Below, one piece after another: positions 39,442-47,876 of a stretch of 64,000 bases of DNA. The notes under the pieces are model-generated. The model was not told the DNA's origin. It made no database searches and saw only the letters and a list, made by a program, of their open reading frames with translations. A program made the translations under genes and the position numbers. Positions within the stretch are counted from its first letter, which is position 1, and each line of letters starts with the position of its first letter. Origin of the DNA: Nonomuraea harbinensis (lineage in GTDB: Bacteria > Actinomycetota > Actinomycetes > Streptosporangiales > Streptosporangiaceae); NCBI RefSeq assembly GCF_019396385.1, contig NZ_JAHKRN010000001.1, forward strand, positions 342,344 to 406,343. The letters are read 5' to 3'.

Positions 39442-40709
39442 CGAAGACCATGCTCGGCACCCCAGAGGAAGAGCCGAAGCGTCGGACCGGCCGCCGCATC
39501 CGCAAGCGCTCCAACGGTGAGGGAAGCATCTGGCCCCGCAAGGATGGCCGCTATGGGTACGCGGCCTTCGTCCAGACCACCGCCGGAACCGTGAAGCGTG
39601 TTCAGGGTTCGGCACGGACGCATGAGGACGCCCGGAAGAAGCTGACCGAACTTCTCCGCCAGGCCGACGAGGGTATCCCCGTCTCCTCGGAGAACTGGAC
39701 GCTGGCCGACTTCCTGAACTACTGGCTGAAGAACATCGTCAGCCAAGAGCGGCGCCCCAAGACCTACCAGGGGTACGAGGGCGTCGTCCGGCTCCACCTC
39801 ATTCCCGGCCTGGGTAAGAAGCGCCTGGGCAAGCTCAACGCCCAGGACGTCCGCCTCTTCATCAACCGCGTCCGCTCCGAGTGCCAGTGCTGCAGGAACG
39901 GCTGGGACGCTTCCCGCGAGAAGCCGGTGTGCTGTGCGCTCAAGGGCGGTCAGTGCTGCGATTCCCGCTTGTCCACGCGCATGGTTCAGTCCATCCATGC
40001 AGTCCTTCGGAACGCCCTGGAGTGCGCCGTACGAGAGGAAATCATCGCTCGCAACGTCGCCAAGCTCGTCAAGGTCCCGGTGCCCAAGTACAAGGTCAAT
40101 CGTGGCCTGACTGTCCCGCAGGCTCGTGCCGTTCTCAAGGCTGCTCGGGATCACCGGCTCTACGCGCTGTATGTTTTGGCGCTCTGCCTCGGCCTGCGCC
40201 GTGGGGAGCTCCTCGGGCTCCGCTGGGTGGACGTCGACCTTGAGGCCGGCAAGCTGGAAGTGGTCCAGAGCCTCCAGCGGGTCGCGGGCCGCCTCCAGTT
40301 CGTCCGCCCGAAGACCTCCGACTCGGAGCGGACTGTCCCGCTGCCGCCCATCTGCGTAGAGGCCCTGCGGGAGCACCGGAGGAAGCAGTTCGCCGAACGC
40401 TCGGACCGCTGGGAGGAGTGGACGGAGCACGGTCTCGTCTTCCCCTCGCGCTGTGGCACCCCACTGGAGCCGGACAACCTACGGCGAAGCTGGGGAGCCA
40501 TCCGCAAGGCCGCCGACCTCGGCGAGATGAGGTTCCACGACCTTCGCCACACCTGTGTGACGCTCCTGCTCAACCTCGGCGTACCACCCCAGGTCGTCCG
40601 GGACATCGTCGGTCACAGCGACATCGAGGTCACCATGACCATCTACGCCCATGCCTCCCTGGACGACAAGCGTGCTGCGCTACGCAGACTCGGGGATGCA
40701 CTCGAATAG
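39438..40709 (+). CDS. int: Tyrosine integrase of the tRNA-Phe AICE
   Basis: 423 residues. N-terminal arm-binding region (RSNGEGSIWPRKDGRYGYAAFVQTTAGTVKRV), SAM-like core-binding domain (about 80-190, including a Cys-rich insert CQCCRNGWDASREKPVCCALKGGQCCDSRL region), and the catalytic domain with Arg in CLGLRRGELLGL (about 253), HDLRHTCV (about 367-374) and the nucleophile Tyr in TMTIYAHA (about 402). All catalytic residues are present, so the element should be mobile. The broken copy at 26198-27027 is its close relative. Confidence 0.93.
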   Translation: MTKTMLGTPEEEPKRRTGRRIRKRSNGEGSIWPRKDGRYGYAAFVQTTAGTVKRVQGSARTHEDARKKLTELLRQADEGIPVSSENWTLADFLNYWLKNIVSQERRPKTYQGYEGVVRLHLIPGLGKKRLGKLNAQDVRLFINRVRSECQCCRNGWDASREKPVCCALKGGQCCDSRLSTRMVQSIHAVLRNALECAVREEIIARNVAKLVKVPVPKYKVNRGLTVPQARAVLKAARDHRLYALYVLALCLGLRRGELLGLRWVDVDLEAGKLEVVQSLQRVAGRLQFVRPKTSDSERTVPLPPICVEALREHRRKQFAERSDRWEEWTEHGLVFPSRCGTPLEPDNLRRSWGAIRKAADLGEMRFHDLRHTCVTLLLNLGVPPQVVRDIVGHSDIEVTMTIYAHASLDDKRAALRRLGDALE

Positions 40710-40796
40710 TCGGCAGCCTATTGACCGTTACGGATGCCCCGGCGATGCTGTCGGGGCATCCTCACGTCTTGTGACACCTTGAGGAGTCGCAACGAG

Positions 40797-41405
40797 ATGA
40801 CGGAGACAGGGGAACCCGCCCAAGGCGCACAGCAAGTAGCACAACCGGCTCAGCGAGCGCAACGACGTTCGTCAGCACTCTGGACTCACAAGGATGGTGT
40901 CGTCTTCGGCATCGGAGTTCTTGCCGCTGGCGTAATGGCCGTCGTAGGGCTGGTCGACATCCCACCGTTCTGGATGTTCATGCTGTGCTTCGTCATTGCA
41001 GCAGTCGTCGCTCTCATCACGCGCACGGTCAGCACTCGAACCCTGCGGCAGAAGGTGAACGCGCTCTGGCTAGCCCTAGGTTGTTCTCTGCTCATCCCGC
41101 TCGGCTCAGTTGCTTACCAACAATGGTTCGATGACGCCAACAAAGATGAAATCTTCCGACTCATCGCGACCGGCCCAGATACAGGTGTTTGGCGCCCCGC
41201 CATCGGGCCGGGAGAGTCCCTTGATCGCTTTGCGTACTCACCCATACCGGGTGGCCGGGAGGTCCACGTCCGTTGCTATGTGGACCTGCCCGGGCAAAAC
41301 CGTTGGTACGACGTGATCTCGCCGTCTGATGGGTGGCTTCCGGACGATGCTATCGTCCCTGTGCCGCATCTGCCGACGCCCGAGATCCCAGAGTGCAGTG
41401 ACTGA
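40797..41405 (+). CDS. Membrane protein of unknown function at the AICE right end
   Basis: 202 residues from an ATG at 40797 after GAGGAGTCGCAAC. A Gln/Ala-rich N-terminus, three hydrophobic segments (VVFGIGVLAAGVMAVVGLV, FWMFMLCFVIAAVVALI, ALWLALGCSLLIPLG), then an external domain of about 90 residues (GPDTGVWRPAIGPGESLDRFAY, VRCYVDLPGQNRWYDVIS) that looks like an SH3-type fold. No family recognised. Lower GC than the core genes, so probably cargo. Confidence 0.65.
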   Translation: MTETGEPAQGAQQVAQPAQRAQRRSSALWTHKDGVVFGIGVLAAGVMAVVGLVDIPPFWMFMLCFVIAAVVALITRTVSTRTLRQKVNALWLALGCSLLIPLGSVAYQQWFDDANKDEIFRLIATGPDTGVWRPAIGPGESLDRFAYSPIPGGREVHVRCYVDLPGQNRWYDVISPSDGWLPDDAIVPVPHLPTPEIPECSD

Positions 41406-41437
41406 CGTTGCTGTCACTGTTGCTGTCACCAGAGATC

Positions 41438-41470
41438 AAAAAGCCCCGAACGGTGATCCGTCCGGGGCAT
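41438..41470 (-). terminator. Terminator of tRNA-Phe
   Basis: On the minus strand GCCCCG...CGGGGC followed by TTTTT, directly after the tRNA 3' end. Homologous hairpins remain at 27511-27537 and 14693-14722. Confidence 0.75.
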
Positions 41471-41486
41471 CTTGGCTGGTCAGTTG

Positions 41487-41536
41487 AGGTGGTCAGGGGC
41501 GGGGTCGAACCGCCGACCTTCCGCTTTTCAGGCGGA
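41487..41536 (-). repeat. attR of the AICE, inside tRNA-Phe
   Basis: Fifty bases identical to 27556-27605. They run from three bases beyond the tRNA 3' end to the 5' side of the anticodon stem. Integration thus restores an intact tRNA-Phe at this end. Confidence 0.9.
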
Positions 41537-41563
41537 CGCTCGTGCCAACTGAGCTACCTGACC
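41490..41563 (-). tRNA. tRNA-Phe (GAA)
   Basis: Acceptor GGTCAGG/CCTGACC, anticodon arm TCCGC-CTGAAAA-GCGGA with anticodon GAA, T arm GGCGG-TTCGACC-CCGCC. CC of the CCA end follows. First of three adjacent tRNA genes on this strand and the integration target of the AICE. Confidence 0.95.
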
Positions 41564-41568
41564 TAGAG

Positions 41569-41643
41569 CGGTCCTGACGGGACTTGAACCCGCGACCTCC
41601 ACCTTGACAGGGTGGCGAGCACTCCAAACTGCTCTACAGGACC
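41569..41643 (-). tRNA. tRNA-Asp (GTC)
   Basis: Acceptor GGTCCTG/CAGGACC, anticodon stem CCACC/GGTGG with loop CTGTCAA (GTC), T arm with GTTCAAG. Discriminator G. Confidence 0.95.
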
Positions 41644-41730
41644 TTGCTTCGTTCGTTTTGCGCTCGCTTAGCTTACCAGCTCCCCGGTGGCCTCAGACCA
41701 TCCGTTTCGCGGTGCGCTTCGCGCTCGCAG

Positions 41731-41803
41731 TGCCCCCAACGGGATTCGAACCCGTGCCGCCGCCTTGAAAGGGCGGTGTCCTAGGCCGCTAGACGATGGG
41801 GGC
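41731..41803 (-). tRNA. tRNA-Glu (TTC)
   Basis: Acceptor GCCCCCA/TGGGGGC, anticodon stem CCGCC/GGCGG with loop CTTTCAA (TTC), T arm with GTTCGAA. Its 5' end is the base next to the stop codon of the metallophosphoesterase gene. Confidence 0.95.
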
Positions 41804-43363
41804 TCAGGATTCCCTGTCGCCTTCCGTCGGAGACCTCTGAAGCATAGGGGACGATCGCCCCTCATGCCAAAGCGGCATTCCGTTGGCCGGCGTGGTCGGG
41901 CCGTCGACCGTTCCCGATGGCGACGGGGCGCTCGTTGGCTCTGGGGAGATTGTACGTGCCGGGTCGGGTTCCACGTGACGTTGGACGTACACCGATTGCT
42001 CGCCGAGGCCGCCGAGGGTGATGTCGTCCCAGGCCTGCAGGCGTTTCGTCTCCTTGTCGAAGTACAGGACGGAGGCCTGGACGGGGGTGGGTTCCTCGTG
42101 TTCGAGTGCGCGCAGGCCGGCGCCGCCCGTGGAGCCCTGGACGATGACGCGGGTGCCGGTGGGCAGCATGGTGGTCTTGCGGACGTGGGCGTGGCCGGAC
42201 AGGACGAGCGGGGTGGTGCCGGAGAAGCCGCGGGCGACGATGTCGTCGTGCACGGCCACGAGGTCGGCGTCCTCGACGGCGGCCCGGTGGTCGCGGCCGA
42301 ACTGTTCCATCGAGGCGGGGTCCGGGTTGACCGCGGTGGTCTTGTCGGGGGTGAAGCGGGGGTCGCCGAGGCCGTAGATGTCCAGGCCCTCCACGTTGCG
42401 CATCTTGTCGTCGAGGACGATGGCGTTCTTCTGTTTCGCGACCGCGCGCTGGGTGGCCTTGGAGTCGTGGTTGCCGCGGACGAACACGTAGGGGACACCT
42501 AGGGTGCCGATCTCCTCGACGAACTTGTTCTCCGCCTGCGTGCCGTGGTCGGAGATGTCGCCGGTGTCGATGATCAGGTCGACGGAGAACTGGTCCTTCA
42601 GGGAGCGGATCACGTTCCAGGCGATCGGATTGATGTGGATGTCGGAGACGTGCAGGACCCGGATGGACCGGTCGTCGGCGTCGTACAGAGGAAGGGTCGA
42701 GACGGCTTCGTACAGCTTTGAGACATTCGTCACAAGCTTGGTGAGCTGCGCGCGGTACGACTCGAACCTGGTCACGATGGCCTCCGCGCTGCCCACCAGG
42801 GAGGGCGCGGCGGCGATCAGGCCGGAGTAGCGGGGCTCGACGAGCGAGCTCGGCTGGAACGTACGGACCGCGAACATCCCCGTGCCGGCCAGGGCCACCG
42901 ACGCCGCGATCAGGCCCGCCAGGGCCACCAGCGGGCGCCTGAACACCATCAGGACCGCGAGCAGCGCGCCGGCGCCCGCGCACAGCAGTGAGCGGATCGC
43001 GAGCTCGCCCACGCCGTCCATCAGGTCGCGTTCGATGATGCCGGGCAGCCGGTCGGTCAGCCTGGGGTCCTCCAGGAGGAGGCGGGCGCGCTCCTGGTCG
43101 ATGTTCTCCAGGGTGATGCGGAGCGTCAGGGGCGCGTCGTGGCTGCGGAACGTGAGCGTGCCCAGCGGGCTGGCGTCCACGATCGTCTCGCCGGTCCACG
43201 ACGGCCGGACGGTCATGCCGGTCTCGACCGGGCCGATCTGCGCTCGTACGGTGCCGCTCAGGAAAATGCCCAGCCAGGCGCCGGCCGCGGCCACCAGGAG
43301 CACCGCCGCAGCCTTGGTCACTCTCGACTGGATGACCTTTTTGAGCACGTCCGAGAAGTTCAT
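41804..43363 (-). CDS. Membrane-anchored metallophosphoesterase
   Basis: 519 residues from an ATG at 43363 (MNFSDVLKKV). One N-terminal helix (AAAVLLVAAAGAWLGIFLSG), an external region, two more helices (LLCAGAGALLAVLMVFRRPLVALAGLIAASVALAGTG region), then a calcineurin-like domain: LHVSDIHINP, IIDTGDISDH, FVRGNHDS and LSGHAHVRKT supply all metal ligands. Low-complexity Pro/Ser tail. Substrate unknown. The gene ends exactly at the tRNA-Glu 5' boundary. Confidence 0.88.
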   Translation of the reverse strand: MNFSDVLKKVIQSRVTKAAAVLLVAAAGAWLGIFLSGTVRAQIGPVETGMTVRPSWTGETIVDASPLGTLTFRSHDAPLTLRITLENIDQERARLLLEDPRLTDRLPGIIERDLMDGVGELAIRSLLCAGAGALLAVLMVFRRPLVALAGLIAASVALAGTGMFAVRTFQPSSLVEPRYSGLIAAAPSLVGSAEAIVTRFESYRAQLTKLVTNVSKLYEAVSTLPLYDADDRSIRVLHVSDIHINPIAWNVIRSLKDQFSVDLIIDTGDISDHGTQAENKFVEEIGTLGVPYVFVRGNHDSKATQRAVAKQKNAIVLDDKMRNVEGLDIYGLGDPRFTPDKTTAVNPDPASMEQFGRDHRAAVEDADLVAVHDDIVARGFSGTTPLVLSGHAHVRKTTMLPTGTRVIVQGSTGGAGLRALEHEEPTPVQASVLYFDKETKRLQAWDDITLGGLGEQSVYVQRHVEPDPARTISPEPTSAPSPSGTVDGPTTPANGMPLWHEGRSSPMLQRSPTEGDRES

Positions 43364-43396
43364 ACGCTTTCTTGGATACCCGAGCCGAGAGGCAGA

Positions 43397-43747
43397 ATGA
43401 CAATTGTGATCGAGGTTTCGCCGGAGAGGTTCGATGAGCTCGTGTCCGAGGCGCTGGACACGATCCCGCCCGACCTGACCCGGGTCATGAGCAACGTCGT
43501 CGTGACCGTCGTCGACGATCCACCAGAACCCCACCTGCTAGGCCTGTACACCGGCATTCCTCTCACCGAGCGCGGCGACTGGTACTCAGCCGTTTTGCCC
43601 GACCGGATCGAGATCTACCGCAATCCGATCTGTCAGATCTGTGACACCGAAGAGCAAGTGATCGAGGAAGTACGGATCACGGTGGTTCACGAGATCGGCC
43701 ACCACTTCGGCATCGACGACGCCCGCCTGCACGAGCTGGGCTGGTAA
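43397..43747 (+). CDS. Minimal zinc metallopeptidase (Zincin_1, PF06262-like)
   Basis: 116 residues. Active-site helix VVHEIGHHFGIDDARL near the C-terminus (HExxHxxGxxD), a small basal gluzincin fold (VSPERFDELVSEALDTIP; VVVTVVDDPPE; RIEIYRNPI). Widely conserved in actinobacteria; physiological substrate unknown. Divergent from the metallophosphoesterase. Confidence 0.9.
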   Translation: MTIVIEVSPERFDELVSEALDTIPPDLTRVMSNVVVTVVDDPPEPHLLGLYTGIPLTERGDWYSAVLPDRIEIYRNPICQICDTEEQVIEEVRITVVHEIGHHFGIDDARLHELGW

Positions 43748-43823
43748 CTCTTTGCACAGGACGCGCTGCTTTGGGTTGCACGTTGCCGATTGATCGGGCA
43801 CCTTAGGTGACATATTCAACACT

Positions 43824-45131
43824 GTGAGTCAGGCACAGCGGAGTCCAGTGGGGGCCATGCGGGCGCGACGGCTGACGGGGCGGCACAGGCGATCCACTGA
43901 GCGCCAGGCCACCTATGGCGAGGTCATCGCCGTCAAAGAGTTCAGAGCGCTCTGGTACGCACAGGGCCTGTCGCTGCTCGGTGACCAGCTCGCTCAGGTG
44001 GCGCTGGCCGTGCTCGTCTACGACCGCACCAAGTCGGCGCTGGCCACCGCCGCCGTCTACGCGCTCACCTACCTGCCGTCGATCCTGGGCGGGCCGCTGC
44101 TCGCAGGGCTGGCCGACCGGTTCGCGCGCCGGGGCGTGATGCTGGTCTGCGACCTGCTGCGGGCCGGGCTGGTGTGCGTGATGGCGCTGCCGTTCATGCC
44201 CTTCCCTGTGCTGTGCGCGCTGGTGTTCCTCGTCGTGCTGCTCAGCGCGCCGTTCTCGGCCGCGCGCGCGGCCGTGCTGCCCGAGGTGCTCGCAGGCGAC
44301 CGGTACGTGGTCGGCTCGGCATTGCAGAACATGACGAACCAGGCCGTGCAGATGCTCGGCTTCGCCGCGGGCGGCGCGATGATCGCCGCCATGGGCCCGT
44401 ACCGCGCCCTGGCCCTGAACGCCGCCACCTTCCTGGCGTCGGCGCTGATCCTGGTCACCGGCGTGCGGCGGCGGCCCGCTCCGGGCCGTCCCGGAGCCAG
44501 GCCGTCCATGTGGGCGATGACCAGAGCCGGAGCCAGACTCGTCTTCGGTGACCGCAAGCTGCGCACGCTCGTGCTCTTCGCCTGGCTGTGCGGCTTCTAC
44601 GTGCTGCCCGAAGGCATCGCGGTGCCGTACGCGGTCGCGCTCTACACCGGCGTCATGCCCGTCCCGGTGATCACCGGTCTGCTGATGGCGGCGATGCCGG
44701 CCGGCACCGTGGTGGGCGCGTTCCTGTTCAGCCGGTTCGTCTCGCCGCCGGGCAGGCTGCGGCTGATGGGGTGGCTGGCCATGCTGAGCTGCGCGCCCCT
44801 CGTCGTGACCGCGATGCGGCCGCCGTTGGAGGTGGTGCTGGCGGCATGGTTTCTATCCGGGGTCGGGGGTGCCTACCAGCTCGCGGCGAACGCGGCGTTC
44901 GTCCAGCGGGTGCCCGACGGCCAGCGCGGGCAGGCGTTCGGCCTGGTGCATTCCGGCCTGATGGCGGTGCAGGGGATCGCCATCCTGATCGGCGGTTACG
45001 CCGCCGAACGGCTCGGCCCCGAGCCGGTGGTCGCCCTGTCGGGCATCACCGGCCTCACGGCCGCCGTCGTGCTGACCGTGATCTGGGCCGACGCGCGCGG
45101 CGCCAGGATGCGCGCGCAGGCCACTGTCTGA
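43824..45131 (+). CDS. MFS transporter (EntS/DHA3-like exporter)
   Basis: 435 residues from a GTG at 43824, perhaps leaderless; an ATG at 43857 is an alternative. Twelve hydrophobic segments; VKEFRALWYAQGLSLLGDQLAQVALAVLVYDRT and the loop GGPLLAGLADRFARRGVMLVCDLLRAG are typical of the DHA3 family, which export siderophores or drugs. It ends where the convergent PspC gene ends. Confidence 0.88.
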   Translation: MSQAQRSPVGAMRARRLTGRHRRSTERQATYGEVIAVKEFRALWYAQGLSLLGDQLAQVALAVLVYDRTKSALATAAVYALTYLPSILGGPLLAGLADRFARRGVMLVCDLLRAGLVCVMALPFMPFPVLCALVFLVVLLSAPFSAARAAVLPEVLAGDRYVVGSALQNMTNQAVQMLGFAAGGAMIAAMGPYRALALNAATFLASALILVTGVRRRPAPGRPGARPSMWAMTRAGARLVFGDRKLRTLVLFAWLCGFYVLPEGIAVPYAVALYTGVMPVPVITGLLMAAMPAGTVVGAFLFSRFVSPPGRLRLMGWLAMLSCAPLVVTAMRPPLEVVLAAWFLSGVGGAYQLAANAAFVQRVPDGQRGQAFGLVHSGLMAVQGIAILIGGYAAERLGPEPVVALSGITGLTAAVVLTVIWADARGARMRAQATV

Positions 45132-45431
45132 TCACTGCCGCGGCTTGTGGTCGTCCTCGGTCCAGGGGCTGCCGGTGCTGCTGCTCTTCTGCTGCTGCTT
45201 GGCCAGCAGGTCCTGCACGATCGAGGTGTCCTTGCCCTCCTCGGGCAGGAGCAGCCAGCCGATCGCGTAGACGCCGATGCCGAGGCCGCCGAAGAGCGTG
45301 ACGATCGCCAGGCCGATGCGGATGATGTTGGGGTCGATGCCGACGTACTCGCCGACGCCGGAGCAGACGCCGCCGAGGATCCGGCCCTTGTGGGTCCTGC
45401 GCAACTGCTTGCTGCTGTGATATTCGCTCAT
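45132..45431 (-). CDS. PspC domain protein
   Basis: 99 residues: LRRTHKGRILGGVCSGVGEYVGIDPNIIRIGLAIVTLFGGLGIGVYAIGWLLLPEE is the full PspC domain, with a helix pair in the membrane. A short charged tail follows. PspC proteins take part in envelope stress sensing. Adjacent, tail to tail, to the MFS gene. Confidence 0.92.
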   Translation of the reverse strand: MSEYHSSKQLRRTHKGRILGGVCSGVGEYVGIDPNIIRIGLAIVTLFGGLGIGVYAIGWLLLPEEGKDTSIVQDLLAKQQQKSSSTGSPWTEDDHKPRQ

Positions 45432-45524
45432 GACTCAAGACTGCCCTCAACCCTGGCATTCGCACATCAGGATTGCCCCTGGTAGAACCCTGGTAGCCCC
45501 CTATAACGAGGAGAGGAGCACGTC

Positions 45525-46679
45525 ATGGACGATCTGCTGCGCCTGGACGACCGCCTCGACGGTGACCAGAGGCTGATCCGCGACACCGTCCGCTCCTTCG
45601 TCGCCGACCGCGTCCTGCCGCACGTCGGCGACTGGTTCGAGGAGGCCACGTTCCCGGCGCGCGAGCTCGCGCCCGAACTCGGCTCGCTCGGCCTGCTCGG
45701 CATGCACCTGCAGGGCTACGGCTGCGCCGGCACGGACGCGACCTCGTACGGGGTGGCCTGCCGCGAGCTGGAGGCCGGCGACTCGGGGCTGCGGTCGTTC
45801 GTGTCGGTGCAGGGCTCGCTGGCCATGTTCCCCATCTGGCGGTACGGGTCGGACGAGCAGAAATCGGAATGGCTGCCGCGGATGTCCGCCGGTGAGGCGA
45901 TCGGGTGCTTCGGACTGACCGAGCCCGACCACGGATCCGACCCCGCGAGCATGCGCACGTACGCCAAGCGCGACGGCTCCGACTGGGTGCTCAACGGCTC
46001 CAAGATGTGGATCACGAACGGATCCGTCGCGGACGTCGCGGTGGTGTGGGCGCAGACTGACGACGGCGTCCGCGGCTTCGTCGTCCCCACCGACACCCCG
46101 GGCTTCTCCGCCCCTGAGATCCACAAGAAGCTGTCCCTCAGGGCATCGGTCACGTCATCGCTCTACTTCGACGACGTGCGCCTGCCCGAGTCGGCCGTGC
46201 TGCCCGGGGTCGGCGGGCTGAAAGGGCCGTTGTCGTGCCTGTCCGAGGCGCGCTTCGGGATCCTGTGGGGGGCGGTGGGCGCCGCGCGGGCCTGCGTCGA
46301 GGCGGCCGTCGAGTACGCCCAGACCCGCGTCCAGTTCGGCAAGCCGATCGGCGCCTTCCAGCTGACCCAGGAGAAGCTGGCGTGGATGTACGTGGGGCTG
46401 GCCCAGGCAGGGCTGACCGCGCTGCACCTGGGCGCCCTGAAGGACGCGGGTGAGCTTGAAGCCCGGCAGATCAGCTTCGGCAAGATGGCCAACGTGCGCT
46501 CCGCCCTGGACATCGCCCGGCAGGCCCGGTCCATTCTCGGCGGCAACGGGATCACGCTGGAGTACCCTGTGATCAGGCACATGAACAACCTGGAGAGTGT
46601 GCTCACGTACGAGGGGACCCAGGAGATCCACACCCTGGTGCTGGGCGAGGCGCTGACGGGGCTGGCGGCATACCGGTAA
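45525..46679 (+). CDS. Acyl-CoA dehydrogenase, glutaryl-CoA dehydrogenase-like
   Basis: 384 residues, start ATG after GAGGAGAGGAGCACG. FAD-binding CFGLTEPDHGSDPASM, KMWITNGSVADVAVVWA, EARFGILWGAVGAARAC with the acyl-binding Arg, RSILGGNGITLEYPVIRHMNNLESVLTYEGTQEIHTLVLG with the catalytic Glu in YEGT. GcdH-type enzymes oxidise and decarboxylate glutaryl-CoA in lysine and tryptophan breakdown. It lies directly upstream of tRNA-Lys. Confidence 0.9.
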   Translation: MDDLLRLDDRLDGDQRLIRDTVRSFVADRVLPHVGDWFEEATFPARELAPELGSLGLLGMHLQGYGCAGTDATSYGVACRELEAGDSGLRSFVSVQGSLAMFPIWRYGSDEQKSEWLPRMSAGEAIGCFGLTEPDHGSDPASMRTYAKRDGSDWVLNGSKMWITNGSVADVAVVWAQTDDGVRGFVVPTDTPGFSAPEIHKKLSLRASVTSSLYFDDVRLPESAVLPGVGGLKGPLSCLSEARFGILWGAVGAARACVEAAVEYAQTRVQFGKPIGAFQLTQEKLAWMYVGLAQAGLTALHLGALKDAGELEARQISFGKMANVRSALDIARQARSILGGNGITLEYPVIRHMNNLESVLTYEGTQEIHTLVLGEALTGLAAYR

Positions 46680-46728
46680 AGGGCGTCGCGGGGTTGGCGG
46701 TAACCTCGGTACGCTTGGCTGTTGCTAG

Positions 46729-46804
46729 GGGGCGTTAGCTCAATTGGCAGAGCTGCGGACTTTTAATCCGTAGGTTCCGGGTTCGAGCCCCGGGCGCCCT
46801 ACCA
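46729..46804 (+). tRNA. tRNA-Lys (TTT)
   Basis: Acceptor GGGGCGT/GCGCCCT with two G-U pairs, anticodon stem GCGGA/TCCGT with loop CTTTTAA (TTT), T arm CCGGG-TTCGAGC-CCCGG, encoded CCA. Used as the insertion site of the second mobile element. Confidence 0.95.
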
Positions 46805-47808
46805 CTTTTTCCCCTTCTGACCTGGGCCTTTGCCTCCGTTCTGGAATCCACAGGGCCGCCTGAGCCCTCTTGGGAGACCGAGGGGAGACCGCCAGTTCCG
46901 GACGCTTCTCTGGGAACGATCGCCACGAGTGCTTCGGCCATCTCGTGCGCAAGCTCCGGCAGCACTGTCGTGTAGGTGTCTTCCGTGATCGAGGTCGAGC
47001 TGTGCCGCAGCATCGTGGAGACCATTTTGGTGTCGGCGCCGGCCGCGTACGCCAACGTCGCGGCGCAGTGGCGGAGGTCGTGCAACCGGATCGGCGGCAC
47101 CCCCGCTTCGTACGCCAGGATCGAGAACTGTTCGCTGACCCATGCCGGATGCAGCTCCGAGCCGTCCTCGTGGGTGAAGATCCGGCCCGTGTCCTGCCAC
47201 GCCTCACCCCACTCCAGGCGCTCGGCGTGCTGTCGCGCCCGATGCTCCTCCAGCACCGCCACCGTGCCCGTATCCAGGGCCGTCACGCCGTCGGTGGCCT
47301 CGGTCTTGGGGTCGCCCTCCTCGAAGTCCCATCCGATCTGTACGAGCTGCTTCTCCACAGCGAGGGTGCGCTCCGCGACGTCGAGGAACTCCCACTTGGC
47401 TCCGCATGCCTCACCTCGGCGCAAGCCCCGGAACGCGATCAAGTGGAAGAGGGCGTACAGCCGGTGCTGGTAGGCATGATCGAGAAATTTCCCGAGCTGG
47501 ACTGGCGTCCACACCATAACTGGTGGTGGCCGTAGCTCGGCCGCCTCCCAAATCCGTACGGCGCTGACCTTCTTACCGCCCTTCTGGGTCCGAACGTCGT
47601 CGAGCTTCGTGCCGAACTTCTCGTTGAATACGGCTACGCGCTGCGCGGTCCAGACCAAGGCCTTGGGCCGCTTCGCCGGGTCAAGCTTGATCGCTTTGGC
47701 ATTGTTCACGCTGATGACCTCCTGCCGCACGGCCTCGCTCAACACCGTGCTCAGGGTCGCTCGGATACGGATCTTCGTCGCAGGCCCGGTGACTCTCATG
47801 CCTCGCAC
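46735..47808 (-). pseudogene. N-terminally truncated tyrosine integrase at tRNA-Lys
   Basis: The 357-residue frame keeps the end of the core-binding domain (RIRATLSTVLSEAVRQEVISVNNAKAIKL) and the catalytic domain: Arg in AFRGLRRGEACGAKW, HDLRHCAATLAYAAG, and LRHSSTSITEDTYTTV with the Tyr. The arm-binding and most of the core-binding domain, some 150 residues, are absent; the start abuts the ParB-like gene. The last 17 codons read through the tRNA-Lys gene itself (RNLRIKSPQLCQLS), as is common for integrases whose att site is a tRNA 3' end. Probably inactive. Confidence 0.8.
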
Positions 47809-47876
47809 CGAGGCCCGGACAGCGGGGGCGTCCGACCCCTTCTCGTACCTCAGCCTCGATGGGAGCCACCGTTTTC

